From assembly GCF_963169125.1 (NCBI RefSeq), contig NC_084793.1:225416360-225480359 (forward strand): a stretch of DNA of 64,000 bases. The letters run 5' to 3'. Made by a program: the position numbers and the translations under genes. The number at the start of each line of letters is the position of its first letter. Position 1 is the stretch's first letter. This DNA comes from Humulus lupulus (taxonomy: Eukaryota; Streptophyta; Magnoliopsida; Rosales; Cannabaceae). Below the pieces are notes generated by a model. The model had not been told where the DNA came from, did not search any database, and saw nothing but the letters and a program-made list of their open reading frames with translations. Below are positions 41,695 through 53,169 of this stretch, in pieces.

Positions 41695-42087
41695 ATAACT
41701 AATGACAACACTTTTTTTAATGACAAAATCAAATCAAAACACATTATAAAGTACATTTATATTGATACTTTATAAAGAAAATATACCAATCTAATCCATG
41801 TAATTGGTATGTTTTCCTTTCGATTTTCAAATAAGTTAAAATTAATTAATCCCTTTTACTTTTTAATTTAGTTTAAAAAAATTATTATGAATCTTTTTCG
41901 GTCAGATTATTTATAAAAAAAAATCTAAATAATCTTATTTTTATTATTAATAAAAATAAAATTATTTAAAATAGAAAACAACTAAAATAATTGTTAATTA
42001 ATTTAAAAAAATAAAAACAATTTTACAATAATTTTTAAAAATAAAATAATTTTAAATAATATCACAAATTGAGTTAGCATAAAATAA
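41695..42087. other. AT-rich intergenic stretch
   Basis: Very AT-rich with poly-A and ATAAAATA runs. No gene or known repeat is recognised, apart from the flanking target of the next MITE (AAAATAA at 42081-42087). Confidence 0.5.
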
Positions 42088-42482
42088 AGAATAAATAGAA
42101 TTTTTGTCCTCTAAATTATTATCATTTTCAAATTGTGCCTCCAAAATTTTTTGTATTGTTGAAAACCTCCCCAAATTATTACTATTACTAAATTATGTCC
42201 CTCTGTCCAAAATTTAAGAGACATGTTTTGGTAGTTGTAATAGTTCGGAGGCACAACTCTACAATTCAATAATATTTTAGGAGGTACAACTCCATAGTGA
42301 CATACCTTAGGGAGTGTGAAAAAGTTACATGTCAATTCTTCAGTATGTCGCATCACACTTTTTGGATAAAAAAGTGCGATTTGATAGTAATAATGGTTCG
42401 AAAGGAATTTTTAACAACGTAAAAAATTCAGAGGCACAATTTTAAAATAGTAATAATTTGGGGGCAAAAATCTATTTATTCT
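42088..42482. repeat. MITE family B (395 bp) with long inverted ends
   Basis: The left end reads AGAATAAATAGAATTTTTGT and the right end is its inverted version. Similarity continues inward about 60 bp through AAATTGTGCCTC. AAAATAA flanks both sides (42081-42087 and 42483-42489), a probable target duplication, though AT-rich. Non-coding. Confidence 0.82.
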
Positions 42483-42489
42483 AAAATAA

Positions 42490-43050
42490 ATTATTATTAG
42501 AAACCTTTTTCACAAAGCCTACTAAAAATTGGACAACTGGCTCGTGGACGAGCAACAACAGCATTGATGCACATGGTGCATAAATTAGCTAGCTAAGAGG
42601 ACTCACAATAGTAGCGGTAAACTACCAAAATCTGTAAAATATAAATAATTTGTGGAATAAGATTCCTCCCGCAGCTCCTTCATCCTTTATATGTTTTAGA
42701 GAAAGTTACAGTGGATGCTCTACATTTATAGATTATTATAGATGCATCAAATTATATTTTAATAATTTCTCTCTCTTCTCTTTATTTTCTTTTCTTTTTT
42801 CCTTCCTTTCGTTCCCATTTTTCTCCATAGCTTGGCGCTTTATCTGTGAGCTTGGTGCCAACATTTTCCTCTCAACCTTTCTCCGTTGCTTTGCACCAAA
42901 GAAGAAAAGAATTATGTTGGTTAAGACACTGCTGGGCAAGTTATTTTCTTCTGTTTTTGTATGATTTGTTTGTTTTTCTTCACTATGGCCTCTTCCCCTA
43001 ATCAATGATAAGGTCAAATTTCTCTCTTTCCCTTTTTCTATCCCTCTCTC
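42490..43050. other. Intergenic stretch, nothing recognised
   Basis: CT-rich around 42765-42830 and 43018-43050. Short open stretches on both strands (42650-43017) have low-complexity composition and no family resemblance. Confidence 0.45.
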
Positions 43051-44200
43051 TCTATATATATAATATAACTATGTAGATAACATAAATTATTATTTTTAAC
43101 GGTATTTTATTATTTTTTGTTAATTTTAACAGAATATTCTTATATATAACAGAATATTCTTATATTTAACGATAGATTATAAACATGATTTAAATTTAAA
43201 TCAAATTTAATAATAATAATAATAAATAATTAAACAAATTAAAATATGATATTTTTGAGATATTTTACAATGATAATTATTTAAAAATAATAAAATCATA
43301 TATTTTATAACTTAAATAAAATTTAATTTAACTTAAACTAAACTTCACGTATTAGAATAATATGATATTAAACATATAACATAATATAATCTACTATCAA
43401 CTAGAAATAAACTTATTTAAAAAAAACTACCGACAAACTTAAATTTAAAATCCATGTATAATATTAATATTATATTAAACATATAATATATAATCTCTTT
43501 TGTTATTGCCAAATTAAAAAACTAAAACAAACATAAACTTAAACAAAAATTAATTAATTAATTAATTAAAATGTGACATTTTTAAGATATTTTATGATAA
43601 TTTAAATAATTAAATCATATTTATTTAAAAATAATAAAGTCATACATATTATTTTTTTATCTTATAATTTGTGTGATAATTTCTTTTTTATCAAGTGATT
43701 GAAATTATTCTCCTTCATCAAATTCACCAAAGGACATTACGATATACATTAGAAAATAAAAATTGTTGATGCATGTATATTACTCTACACTATGATTTTT
43801 TCTATTCTTATTTTATTATATTATTAATTTTTTAAAATATTATTGTAATTTATATATATGTCATGTAGCCATATAAATATATATGTATATATATATATAT
43901 CTATGTTACTAGTGCATTTAGATGTCATATATGTAGAGATTATTGATATAAGAATTTATATATAGTATAGAACTGTAATTCATTCTATTATATATTGAAG
44001 AAAAAAAAGTGAACCAGTTTTTATTAAAATTATAGACAATGTTTTGTCTTAATTTTTTTAGTACATTTATGTCATACATTTATATTAAACATATTTTATT
44101 TATTTTTAGATATTTTTTTATTTATTTATATGATATTTTTTATTTATTTAAAATTTATATGATAATTAAAAAATAATAAAAATAAATATAAGTTTGAATA
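43051..44200 (+). repeat. Helitron-like AT-rich repeat, copy 1 (diverged)
   Basis: Starts TCTATATATATAATATAAC and GTAGATAACATAAATTA and shares long blocks with 50523-51405 (TTTTTGAGATATTTTACAAT; GATAATTATTTAAAAATAAT). Its right end is not clear. Whether it is a Helitron is inferred from the ends of the better copies. No coding capacity. Confidence 0.55.
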
Positions 44201-44967
44201 AACAACCCATATATATATATATATATGTATATGGGTAGGTAGGGTTTTCAATCAATGTGCATCTCTATGTGAGGAGGGAAACAGAAAAAGTTCATAGAAC
44301 AATGATTCAAGAGGTAAAGGTGAGCCAAAAACCTCTTAGCACAAGGTCCCCAGTCATTTCTATCTCAGATTCTAGAGCCAAAAGCTTCGATAGAAAAAAT
44401 CCCCCTATAGAAAGCAACTTTGGAACCAAGCACCCTCCCTCTCCAATCTTTGACCATAACACCAATCCCACAACTCATACTACACAGTGAACATTCAAAT
44501 GTAGATAACAAGTTCATTATTTGAAGATGATTAATGGCATGTGATGATATAATGATATGCAATCACATATGGATTGTGATGATTGGACTCCGCTCATTAC
44601 TGATAATTGAGCTTTTACACTATTTAACTAAAATTTCACTTTCCACCAAAATAATTAAATTGACATTGTTAATCTAGAATGTGTGTTGTCACAACTCACA
44701 TCATTTGACTTGCAATCTCCTATATAAAGATTGATTTCTATATAATCATACAACGATCACGGCATAGCATAGCTTTTTCTGACATTTGTCATTCTTGCAG
44801 GTAAGGTAAAATTCTAGAACACATTCTTCAGTTTGATTAATTTGGCTTGTTGCTAACTTGGATTATTAATTTTGCAGCTCGTTTATGTTAATCTGATAGT
44901 TTTCTTATTATGAGTTCGCAATGCTTGTTATCAACTTTCTCTGTGATCTTTTATTTATATATATATA
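44201..44967. other. Unassigned region with promoter-like segment
   Basis: A TA microsatellite at about 44207-44226, a short open stretch (44257-44490, Ser/Pro/Thr-rich, no match) and, at 44720-44830, CTATATAAAG followed by a leader ending CATTCTTGCAGGTAAGG. The last resembles a gene start with a splice junction, but no coding exon was recognised after it. Confidence 0.35.
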
Positions 44968-45259
44968 GGATAATTTTTTTAATATGAATTTCACTTTAAG
45001 CTCTACCGGTGGGGCTCTCGGTTCAAATATGTTGCTTTCCACGCGCATAAAAAAAATTAGTCACACGTGCATCAACATGTTTGAACCTAGTTTTCGGTAC
45101 TGTAAACTATTCAGAATTTTCTGAAAATTTACAGAATGCTCTACATAGCTATAATATATACGGTCATAAAAAAAATCGCACCGAAAACTGTTCACGGATC
45201 GAGAACACTGAGAGCCCCACCGATAGGGCTTAAAATGAAGCTCCATAAGAAAATTCTCC
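44968..45259. repeat. MITE family C (292 bp)
   Basis: Left end GGATAATTTTTTTAATATGA, then CTACCGGTGGGGCTCTCGG. The right end is inverted (GAGAGCCCCACCGATAGGG ... AAAATTCTCC). The inverted repeats span about 55 bp and the copy sits in a TATATA tract. Non-coding; superfamily not determined. Confidence 0.82.
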
Positions 45260-45343
45260 TATATATAATATTTGTTTATTAATTGACTCATTTAGCTGTT
45301 AACATTGTTATATAATATATATATATATGGAAGACTTCTCAAT

Positions 45344-45720
45344 GGTTACTACCCATAAATGGGTACTAACAATTATGATGATGTGGCAACATAGTGACTT
45401 GGTATAGTAAATCAACAATAGGTAAATATTTTTTTTAACATTAATTTTGAATTTAGTTATTATTTTTTTGCCATAATTAATGTTGTTTCCAACCAATGAG
45501 AGACACTAGCTATATTTTAGAAATTGACATCCATTTGAAAAATGAAAAGTTTACAATATTATATTCTTATAATAAATACATGTTTTTCATGAGGTAACCC
45601 TTCCAAAAATTTGAAAAAATCAAAATTTATTTTTAGAAATATTAATTAACAACTATAAATATGGACCATTGATTTTAATCCAATGGTTAATATTAAAGTA
45701 ACCATCCATAGGTAGTAACC
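45344..45720 (+). repeat. MITE family A, copy 3
   Basis: The ends are GGTTACTACCCATAAATGG and, inverted, CCATCCATAGGTAGTAACC (19-bp inverted repeats with three mismatches). Inside is the near-palindrome of copy 2, here AGTGACTTGGTATAGTAAAT. Flanked by TA repeats. Confidence 0.88.
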
Positions 45721-45749
45721 ATTAAGAGTGCACCCATATATATATATAT

Positions 45750-46124
45750 GGTTACTATTTATAGATGAGTACCAACAATTATGATGATGAGACAACATAG
45801 TGACTTGGTATAGTAAGTCACCAACACGTAAATATTTTTTTTCTACATTAATTTCGAATTTAGTTATTTTTTTGCCATAATTAATGGTGTTTCCAACCAA
45901 TGAGAAACACTAGCTATATTTAGAAATTGATATGCATTTGAAAAATGAAAAGTTTACAATATTATATTTTCATAATAAATACACGTTTTTTCATCAGGTA
46001 ACCTTTCAAAAAATTTGAAAAAATCAAATTTTATTTTTAGAAATATTAATTAACAAATATAAATGTGGATTATTGATCTTAATCCAATACTTATTATTAA
46101 AGTAATCATCCATGGGTAGTAACC
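45750..46124 (+). repeat. MITE family A, copy 4 (tandem to copy 3)
   Basis: Direct repeat of copy 3 with about 30 bp of (TA)n spacer. Ends GGTTACTATTTATAGATGA and CATGGGTAGTAACC. The near-palindrome AGTGACTTGGTATAGTAAGT is at about 45799-45818. Confidence 0.88.
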
Positions 46125-46329
46125 ATTAAAAGTACATTCATATATATATATATAAATATATATATATATTCTTCTCCTATTAGAATATAGGTTTTGAATC
46201 ATTAAATTTGTCTTAAATTGATGTATCAAAGACTGTTTTACATAATATATACATATATGAAAGAGTTTTTAATGTTTACGTTAGCATGGTGGTTACATTT
46301 TTAGTGACCATTTATAGAAGATTTTAATA

Positions 46330-47900
46330 GATCATCACTATATAAAATTTTATTTTTAAACTATACATAGTTTGATACTGACCTAACCAGCTATCAAACC
46401 TACGCACTCTATGATCTACCCATGACCACACATAAAAATTATCCCTAGGATCCGGGAAGAGGATCAGTTCATCAGGTTTATGCTTAAGTAAAGAGAGGGA
46501 CCACATGGAGGAGCTAAGCACTACTTTACCTCCACCACCCGAGCTCGGCGAAGCTTCGCCTTTGGCTTCGTTTCCCGAGGCAGGCCGATCGTGTCGGTGA
46601 GCTACATGGGGACGGGCCCGCGAGCTCGAAGACCTCCTCCTGGGGGGAAGTCTATCAATGGGAAGTGGCACGAGGTCCCACCTCGAGTACTTGCGATAGG
46701 CCAAGTCGTCCGTCGATTGGCCTTCCTCCATGAGGCTGCAAGCTCGAAGTTGACCTTCGCGGAGAAGATAAGATAGAGACCGCCGACCATAAGGCAGTTG
46801 GAGCAGGGCTGCCTTGTGCTCCACCATCGAGTCAGAAGGGGTGGGAAGTGGTAATTGGCTGTAGAAACAGCTACATATCAGTATTCCGACCTTTATTATT
46901 TAGTGAAAAGGAAAAGGGGATAAGTGTCGAGGTACTTACTGATGCGCTGGAAGGAGTAATATTTGGAAGGAGCGAGGTCATCCGTCCAGAAGAATGCGAG
47001 CTTAAAGTTCGGAGGATGATTTGGTATGTCTTCAAAAAGCTTCTTCTTCTTTGGATAGCTCGATAAGTAATAAAAGTCATCCCCTCCCCGAGCTCAAGAG
47101 GGGTTGCTTTTGAGGCAAAAGAGATATAAAATCTCTTGAGGTGAGGGTCCTTCCCACTTCGGCTCGTGATATAATGACTTGAGGGCAGAGAGAACCCTGT
47201 AAGAATTAGTCTGGAGTTGGAAGGGAGCGAGTCCAACAAAATCCAGAAAATCCTTGAAGTAGGATTTCAGGGGTAGTAGAGCCCCTGCCCTCATGTGCTC
47301 ACGACTCTAGGCAGCGAGCTTAATTTTACTGTTGGGATTGCCATCTCCCGAGGTGAAGCAGCTCCGCTCGCTCGGAGCTGCAGGCCGACACATCAGAGTG
47401 CCAGAAAGTCTCAAGCCATGATAAGCTAGCAGCTCAGATATATGGCCTGTGGATGTGACTGAGCTCCAATAATGCTCAGCCTCAAAGAAACCCTCTTCCA
47501 AGGTGGGAATGGAAGCAGCTTTGTGAGGTGGAAGGGTGGCTTGAAGAATCCTCCATCAATGAGAATGAAAGGGCACCAGGCTTGAAGGTAATGGTGACTT
47601 TGAGTTTAAGATCGAGTGGGACAAGTCTGATCTCGGGATCCGGATCTGGGTAGATTGTGACCCAGAGTATTTTCCTCTTTCTCTCCTCGACCTCATCAAT
47701 CTAGCGTTGAAAACGATCTCGGATGTCCTCTTGTTCGCACCTTTCCCGATGCTCGCGTATCAGGCGTTGGTTCCGAGTGAAGAGTGATTCCGGACTGGGA
47801 GTTGTGGGGAATAAGGGATTGCGAGCTCTGACCTCCATCGATTCTCAGAGTTCTGCAACATCTAACAAGAAAGAAAAGGGTGAGGGCCAGGCATGCAGTA
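46330..47900 (-). pseudogene. Antisense ORF of Tat element 4 (Transposase_28-like)
   Basis: Minus strand. An N-terminal part starts near 47850 (MEVRARNPLFPTTPSPES, then IREHRERCEQEDIRDRF). Next comes EEGFFEAEHYWSSVTSTGHI (47307-47501). Then GALLPLKSYFKDFLDFVGLAPFQL, NSYRVLSALKSLYHEPKWEG and EILYLFCLKSNP (47094-47294), which align with the exon-2 protein of the antisense gene in Tat element 3. This is the domain annotated in plants as putative gypsy-type transposon protein (PF04195, by memory). Further pieces reach 46330 (LDSLP, HKPDELILFPD). Several stops and frame changes. Function unknown. Confidence 0.72.
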
Positions 47901-48890
47901 AATCACAGAAAATGTAGTTTTGGTGATTCAAGCTCGAAAGTCTGAAATCACGAATTTACCTCAATCGAGACTGAGGTCTCGAAAGGGTAAGATGAATTTG
48001 AATTTGAACCCCGACCTATTGTCAAGGTTGGGCTTTGAGCGTGTACTCACGCAAAGAGTGGGGAAGTGGGTATCAGTTTTAAGGATCCCGAATTTTCAAG
48101 GATAAAGCTGACGGTTACCCAAAAAGGTGATATTTTTGGGATTTGTGCAGTTAAAATCCTAAATCAAAACCCTTATTTCTTGGCTTACACGAAACACTAT
48201 CCTTAATCTGAAAAACCCTATTTTTGCATTTTTTTTCACTAAATATGGGTTTGAGAATCGTGGTTTCAAAAAAATTTGAATCAAAAGTTTGTGTAACATT
48301 AGATAAACTACTTTGCAAAAGCTGAAACTAGTAAACACATTCATATAGCAGAAAAGTACGTAAAAACGTATGAAAAAACAAAATACGAGAGTCAAGAACA
48401 GAAACTTACACACAGAAGTTTGCGGGAACAGAGAAATCGCCGACTGGAATGTTGGTAGTAGGAATGACTTCACAGAATCGAATATGTTGGAGGTAGATTG
48501 TTTCCGTGGTTTGGAGAACATGCAATGATAACTTAATATAAAGAAGTGAGGCTCTGTTTCTCTGGTGCGAGCTTTTTCTACGAAGAGTGTAAAAGTATAA
48601 TGAGGAAGATGAAGTGGGCATATTTATAGACCCCAGGGGATGTCAAGGGTCGGACTAATCTGGGTTGTTGGTTTGATTTGGAGTCTGATCCAATGGATGG
48701 GGTGTAAATATGGTAACGACGGCAAAAAGGAGATACGAAAAGACGTGGGCATATGTAAAAGGTACTCAAGTACTCTGACTGCGCAATCATTGGCTGACAC
48801 ATGTCCACACTCAAGTGTGTTAGGTGGCCCAATTTTCAAACGTAGCAGTCCAAAAGTTTCCTTCTCATAGGATTCGAACTAATACTTTTG
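47901..48890. other. Spacer between antisense ORF and 3' LTR of Tat element 4
   Basis: No recognised coding region. By comparison with Tat element 3 (55148-56005) it should hold the antisense gene's promoter and leader intron on the minus strand; a TATA-like TATTTATAGACC is at about 48618-48629 (TATAAATA on the minus strand). Confidence 0.45.
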
Positions 48891-48900
48891 AGGGGGCAAA
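48891..48900 (+). other. Polypurine tract of Tat element 4
   Basis: AGGGGGCAAA lies one base before the LTR start TGTTACTCCC, the usual place for the plus-strand primer. Tat element 3 has the same motif inverted at 55135-55147. Confidence 0.8.
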
Positions 48901-48901
48901 A

Positions 48902-49731
48902 TGTTACTCCCAAATTTTGAGAATAGAAGTTTTCATCTCGAAAGTCAGGCTCGTAAGGTGTGAGCTCGAAATATGCAAATTAGTTAGGAGATCATCATTA
49001 ATGAGAATCGAGTTTGACAATCTCGTTCAATATTAAAACGACAACGTCATAGGTCGTAAGCTCGGAACCACATGATCTCGAAGGTTCGAGCCAAGCTTGA
49101 AGTTACAGTGACATGGGTTCAACACTAGTTTAATTTTCTTGGTCTGTTTGTATTAGCACCGGTCAAGAGGGTTCGAGTTTGAATATTGCAAGCTCGGAGG
49201 GGATGACCTCGATAAGGATACTTATTCAGACTGAAGGGAAGTCGAGCTAGCAAGCTGGTGATGATTTGCTGATCTCAAAGATATGTAAGTCGAACGTGTG
49301 AGATCGATGGGCAAGTGTGGACGCGGTCACTGTTTAAATATCCCTATATCTAAGGGATTTATTGTAATTTGTTAACGAATCACGAATATCATGGGATTTA
49401 TACGTGTATTATATATTTATATTCATTTAATTGTATTTAATTTGAGATTTGAATTATAACTCTCCGAAATGTGAGGGGAGATATTTTGTAAACCGGTCTA
49501 TAAATAGATTGGAGAAATTCGTTTGTAGACAATGAAAGTGGCACGGAGAATTCTCTGTTAAATTGCTTCCAAAAAATCTTTGAGAGAATTCCATAGTTGA
49601 ATAACATCAAGTCATGGAATAGACAGATTTTAACTGCTAAACCACATAAAAAATCGCGTGTTTCTTCTTGATTTTTATGATTTTGTGTTTAGTGCTCCTC
49701 ATTTATAAGTTGACGAAAAACGGCGTCAACA
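48902..49731 (+). repeat. Tat element 4: 3' LTR (830 bp)
   Basis: Starts TGTTACTCCCAAATTTTGAG and ends GACGAAAAACGGCGTCAACA, with an inverted TGTTGACGCC..GGCGTCAACA-type edge. TATAAATAG at about 49500 gives the U3 promoter. The same family, inverted, is the solo LTR at 51555-52350. Confidence 0.85.
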
Positions 49732-49749
49732 AACACACACATATATATA

Positions 49750-50496
49750 TCTTCTATATAATAAGTGTGTAGATAATAGAAATTCTTAGTTTTAACGGTT
49801 TATTTTGTTAACTTTAACAGAATATTCTAAATATTTAACGGAATATACCTTTAAAACTAACTTAAAAATAGATATTTATCAATTATATTAATATAAATGT
49901 AAATATTATAAAACATCATTATTATAATAATATTTAATATAAGACTACATATTTAATAATTATATTAATATAAATTCAAATTCAAATTCAAATGCAAATG
50001 TTATAAAATATTATTATTATAATAATATATAATACAAAACTAGATACTTAATAACTATATATAAATTTAAATGTTATAAAATATTATTATGATAATAATA
50101 TATAATCCTATTTTTAACTAATTATATTAATATGACTTCAAATATTATAAAATATTATTATTATAATAATATTTAATACAAGACTAAATATTTAATACTT
50201 GTATCAATATAAATTTAAATATTATAATAATATATAATACATAATCTTAATTTTTATTAAAAAAATTATCATTTATGTTAAAAAATGTTAACATATTATA
50301 TATATATATTAAAAAAATTTGTAAACAGTATTTTTGTTTAATTTTTCATTTAATATATTTATGTTATTTTTTCATAAATAATATTGTTTATTTATTTGAA
50401 ATATTTATATGACAATGATACAAATTTAATAAATATAATTAATAAATTATATAAATAAAACTAAGCAAACGTGTCATACACATTACTTGTGTCTAG
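49750..50496 (+). repeat. Helitron-like AT-rich repeat, copy 2 (747 bp)
   Basis: Starts TCTTCTATATAATAAGTGTG and ends with a short stem (ACACATTACTTGTGT) directly before CTAG and T, inside a TA tract. TC..CTAG with a 3' hairpin and A/T flanks fits a non-autonomous Helitron; the stem is weak, so this is tentative. No protein coding. Confidence 0.55.
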
Positions 50497-50522
50497 TATA
50501 TATATATATATATATATATATC

Positions 50523-51405
50523 TCTTCTATATAAAAAGTGTGTAGATAACGAAAATTCTTAGTTTTAACGGTTTTTTATTTTTTCATTAACTTTAACGGA
50601 ATATTCTTATATTTAATAGTAAATTGTAAACATGACTTAAACTTAAATAAAATTAAATAAATAAATAATCAAATTAAAAAAAAAAGATATTTTTGAGATA
50701 TTTTACAATGATAATTATTTAAAAATAATAAAACCATACATTTTATAACTTAAATAAAATTAATTAAACTTAATATTATATTAAACATATAATATATAAT
50801 CTTTTGTTGTCATTGCCCAATTCAAAAACTGGAACAAAAATAAACTTAAACAAAAATAAATAAATAAATAAATTAAAATATGATATTTTAAAGATATTTT
50901 ATGATAATTTAAATAATTAAATCATATTTATTTAAAAATAATAATTGCATACATATCATTTTTTTTATCTTATAAATTTGTGTGATAGTTTGTTTTTTTT
51001 TCAAGTGATTGAAACTCTTATTCTTCATTAAATTCATCAAAGGACATTGTGAGATATATTAGAAACTAAAATTAGTTGATGCATATATACTAATGTCTAC
51101 ACTATAACTTTTTCTATTCTTATTTTATTTTTATTTTTATTTTATTTTTAAATATTATTAAATTATATATATATGTCATGTAATCATGTAAATATATATT
51201 AATGTCAATGTTGTGTTTAGATGTTATATATATGTAAAGATTATTGATATAAATATTTATATATACTATATAACTATAATTCATTCTATTATATATATAT
51301 ATATATATATATTAAACACTGAACCATATTTATTAAAAATATTGAAAATTAAAGTTTACAACTTTAAAACTAAACAAACGTGTATTGCACATTGTTTCTT
51401 CTTAG
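50523..51405 (+). repeat. Helitron-like AT-rich repeat, copy 3 (883 bp)
   Basis: Starts TCTTCTATATAAAAAGTGTG, 27 bp after copy 2, separated by a (TA)n run, and ends ..TTGTTTCTTCTTAG with a decayed terminus. The interior shares TTTTAACGG.., GAGATATTTTACAATGATAA and CAAGTGATTGAAA with copy 1. Confidence 0.55.
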
Positions 51406-51554
51406 TATTTATATATATATATATATAACTAATTAGTCTAGTGTTGTTGATCCAACTCTTTTTCTTGCACGAGATTCTTAAGCAGTATATTTTAACTTGT
51501 AAGCAACACGATGGGTGTATAGTCTACATCACTCGTAAGTTTTGTTCTTAGTTT

Positions 51555-52350
51555 TGTTGACGCCGTTTTTCGTCAAACAATGAAAGAAGAGCACGTAAAC
51601 AATGAATGACAATGGCTAAACGAAATAAAACAAATCAAACACGCTATTTTTACGTTGTTCAGCAGTTAAATCTGCCTAGTCCACGAGTCTCTGTTATTAA
51701 TCTCAAGATTATCTCTGAAAATTTTTAAGCATGAATTCTTCAGAGTTTTCTCTCAAGGATCAGAATTTCGGTCCCTTACAATGGTGCATGGCTTCTCTAT
51801 TTATAGAGAAGGATGCAGAATACTATCCCACATATTTTGGGTAGTTACTCTTTTGTGAATAAAATAAATGGCTTTAAATGCCTATAATCAGATATAAAAG
51901 GAAACGTCCCTGAAGACCAGGAAACGCATAACTGACCAAATAATATCCCACGATTCTTGGGGATTTACATTAATAAATGAGGATTACATCTCATATTTAT
52001 AATACTTGTAGATATTCAAGGTGGTTATCACGTATCTCTAAGGCTTTAGCATCCCAAGTCCCACGTCATTGTGCGAGCTAATGACATCTCCCGAGATCAC
52101 GTGTCTTTCGAGATCGTACGTACATCGAGCTCGAGACCCCCGATCCGAAGTCGTCCCCGAGGATGAGTGTGTTCTCGGAGCTACCCTTCGAGATCAAGAT
52201 CGTTTCGAGGTCACCATATTCAAGATCATATATTGTACTTTGCAGGCTCGATATACAATCCTGGAACATACTCTAATCCTTACGAGACCATTCGTTGCGA
52301 ATCCAACTTTCGAGGTCACATTTACCATGGCTCGAAATCTGGGTATAACA
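51555..52350 (-). mobile_element. Solo LTR, family of Tat element 4 (796 bp)
   Basis: Left edge TGTTGACGCCGTTTTTCG, right edge CTGGGTATAACA. Target AGTTT on both sides (51550-51554 and 52351-52355). No polypurine tract or internal sequence follows, so it is a solo LTR left after recombination. TATAAATAG-type box at about 51797-51806. The region 52030-52330 is rich in TCGAGATC/CTCGAGA words. Confidence 0.88.
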
Positions 52351-52715
52351 AGTTTCAAAAGTATGAAGAAATATTCCATACACTTTTTTAAAAATAAATA
52401 AATAAATCATTTTGGTATTCTTTTAGTTTTCTTATTGAGAGTTCACAATATTTTTTTATCATTTTGCATGTTATGATTTATTTGAATGAAGATATAATCA
52501 TAATAATCTATCATCATCCAAATGATTTTTTTTTAAATAGAATATAATTATATGAGGATGATGGTTCAAAAGTGTATAATTTTGTTCCCAAAGTTCCATG
52601 GCTTATCATAAATTTATTGATATGTTGTCTTATACTTATTGCAAAGCTAGGTTTCCCAACATAATTTATTGATATGTTGCCTAATACTTTTTTTTCTTCC
52701 TTCTATATAGTTTGT

Positions 52716-53169
52716 ATGGATCCAACTTATGAGTTATCTTTGACTCTTCGTCATCTAACAAGGAGTTTGATTTAAGCTCAATTTGTGATATTGAAAAAGA
52801 TCGTTTGGGTAATGAAAGAGGCTCTACATCACGTATCTCCATTCAAAGAAATTCGCTTGAGGGCCACCAACGTCTTTTTCAAGATTATTTTGCTGACTCA
52901 CCTACATATCCACCAAATTTATTATGTAGGAGATTTCCAATGCAACGTCATCTTCTCTTACGGATTAAAGATGAAGTCGAAGCATACGAACCATATTCGT
53001 CCAAAGAAGAAATGATGCTGGAAGACTTGGTCATTCCTCCCTTGCCAAAACAACTGTTGCGGTGAGAATATTAGCTTATGAAGTATCTGATGATTTTGTA
53101 GATGAATACTTAAGGATTGCAGCAAATACAACAACTGAGTGTTTGAAGAAATGCACTAAGGTTGTGTAG
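52716..53169 (+). pseudogene. PIF/Harbinger-type transposase remnant
   Basis: SIQRNSLEGHQRLFQDYFADSP, YPPNLLCRRFPMQRHLLLRI and EVEAYEPY (52835-52985) are the N-terminal block of plant Harbinger-derived transposases (Plant_tran, ALP1-like). RILAYEVSDDFVDEYLRIAANTTTECLKKC (53070-53160), after a gap, is a block that lies further along in intact proteins. The catalytic DDE part is absent and TAG follows at 53167. An internally deleted, non-functional copy; no terminal repeats recognised. Confidence 0.8.

Larger units (their letters stand above)
46330..49731 (+). mobile_element. Tat element 4, 3' fragment (plus strand)
   Basis: An antisense ORF on the minus strand, a polypurine tract and a full 3' LTR are in the order expected for a plus-strand Tat element, but no pol domain is found to the left. 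The 5' boundary near 46330 is approximate. The element has lost its 5' LTR, gag and pol. Confidence 0.75.

Noticed and set aside
48159..48870. Several short frames on both strands near the Tat element 4 LTR
   Set aside because: They overlap one another, have no family resemblance and fall in the spacer before the polypurine tract.
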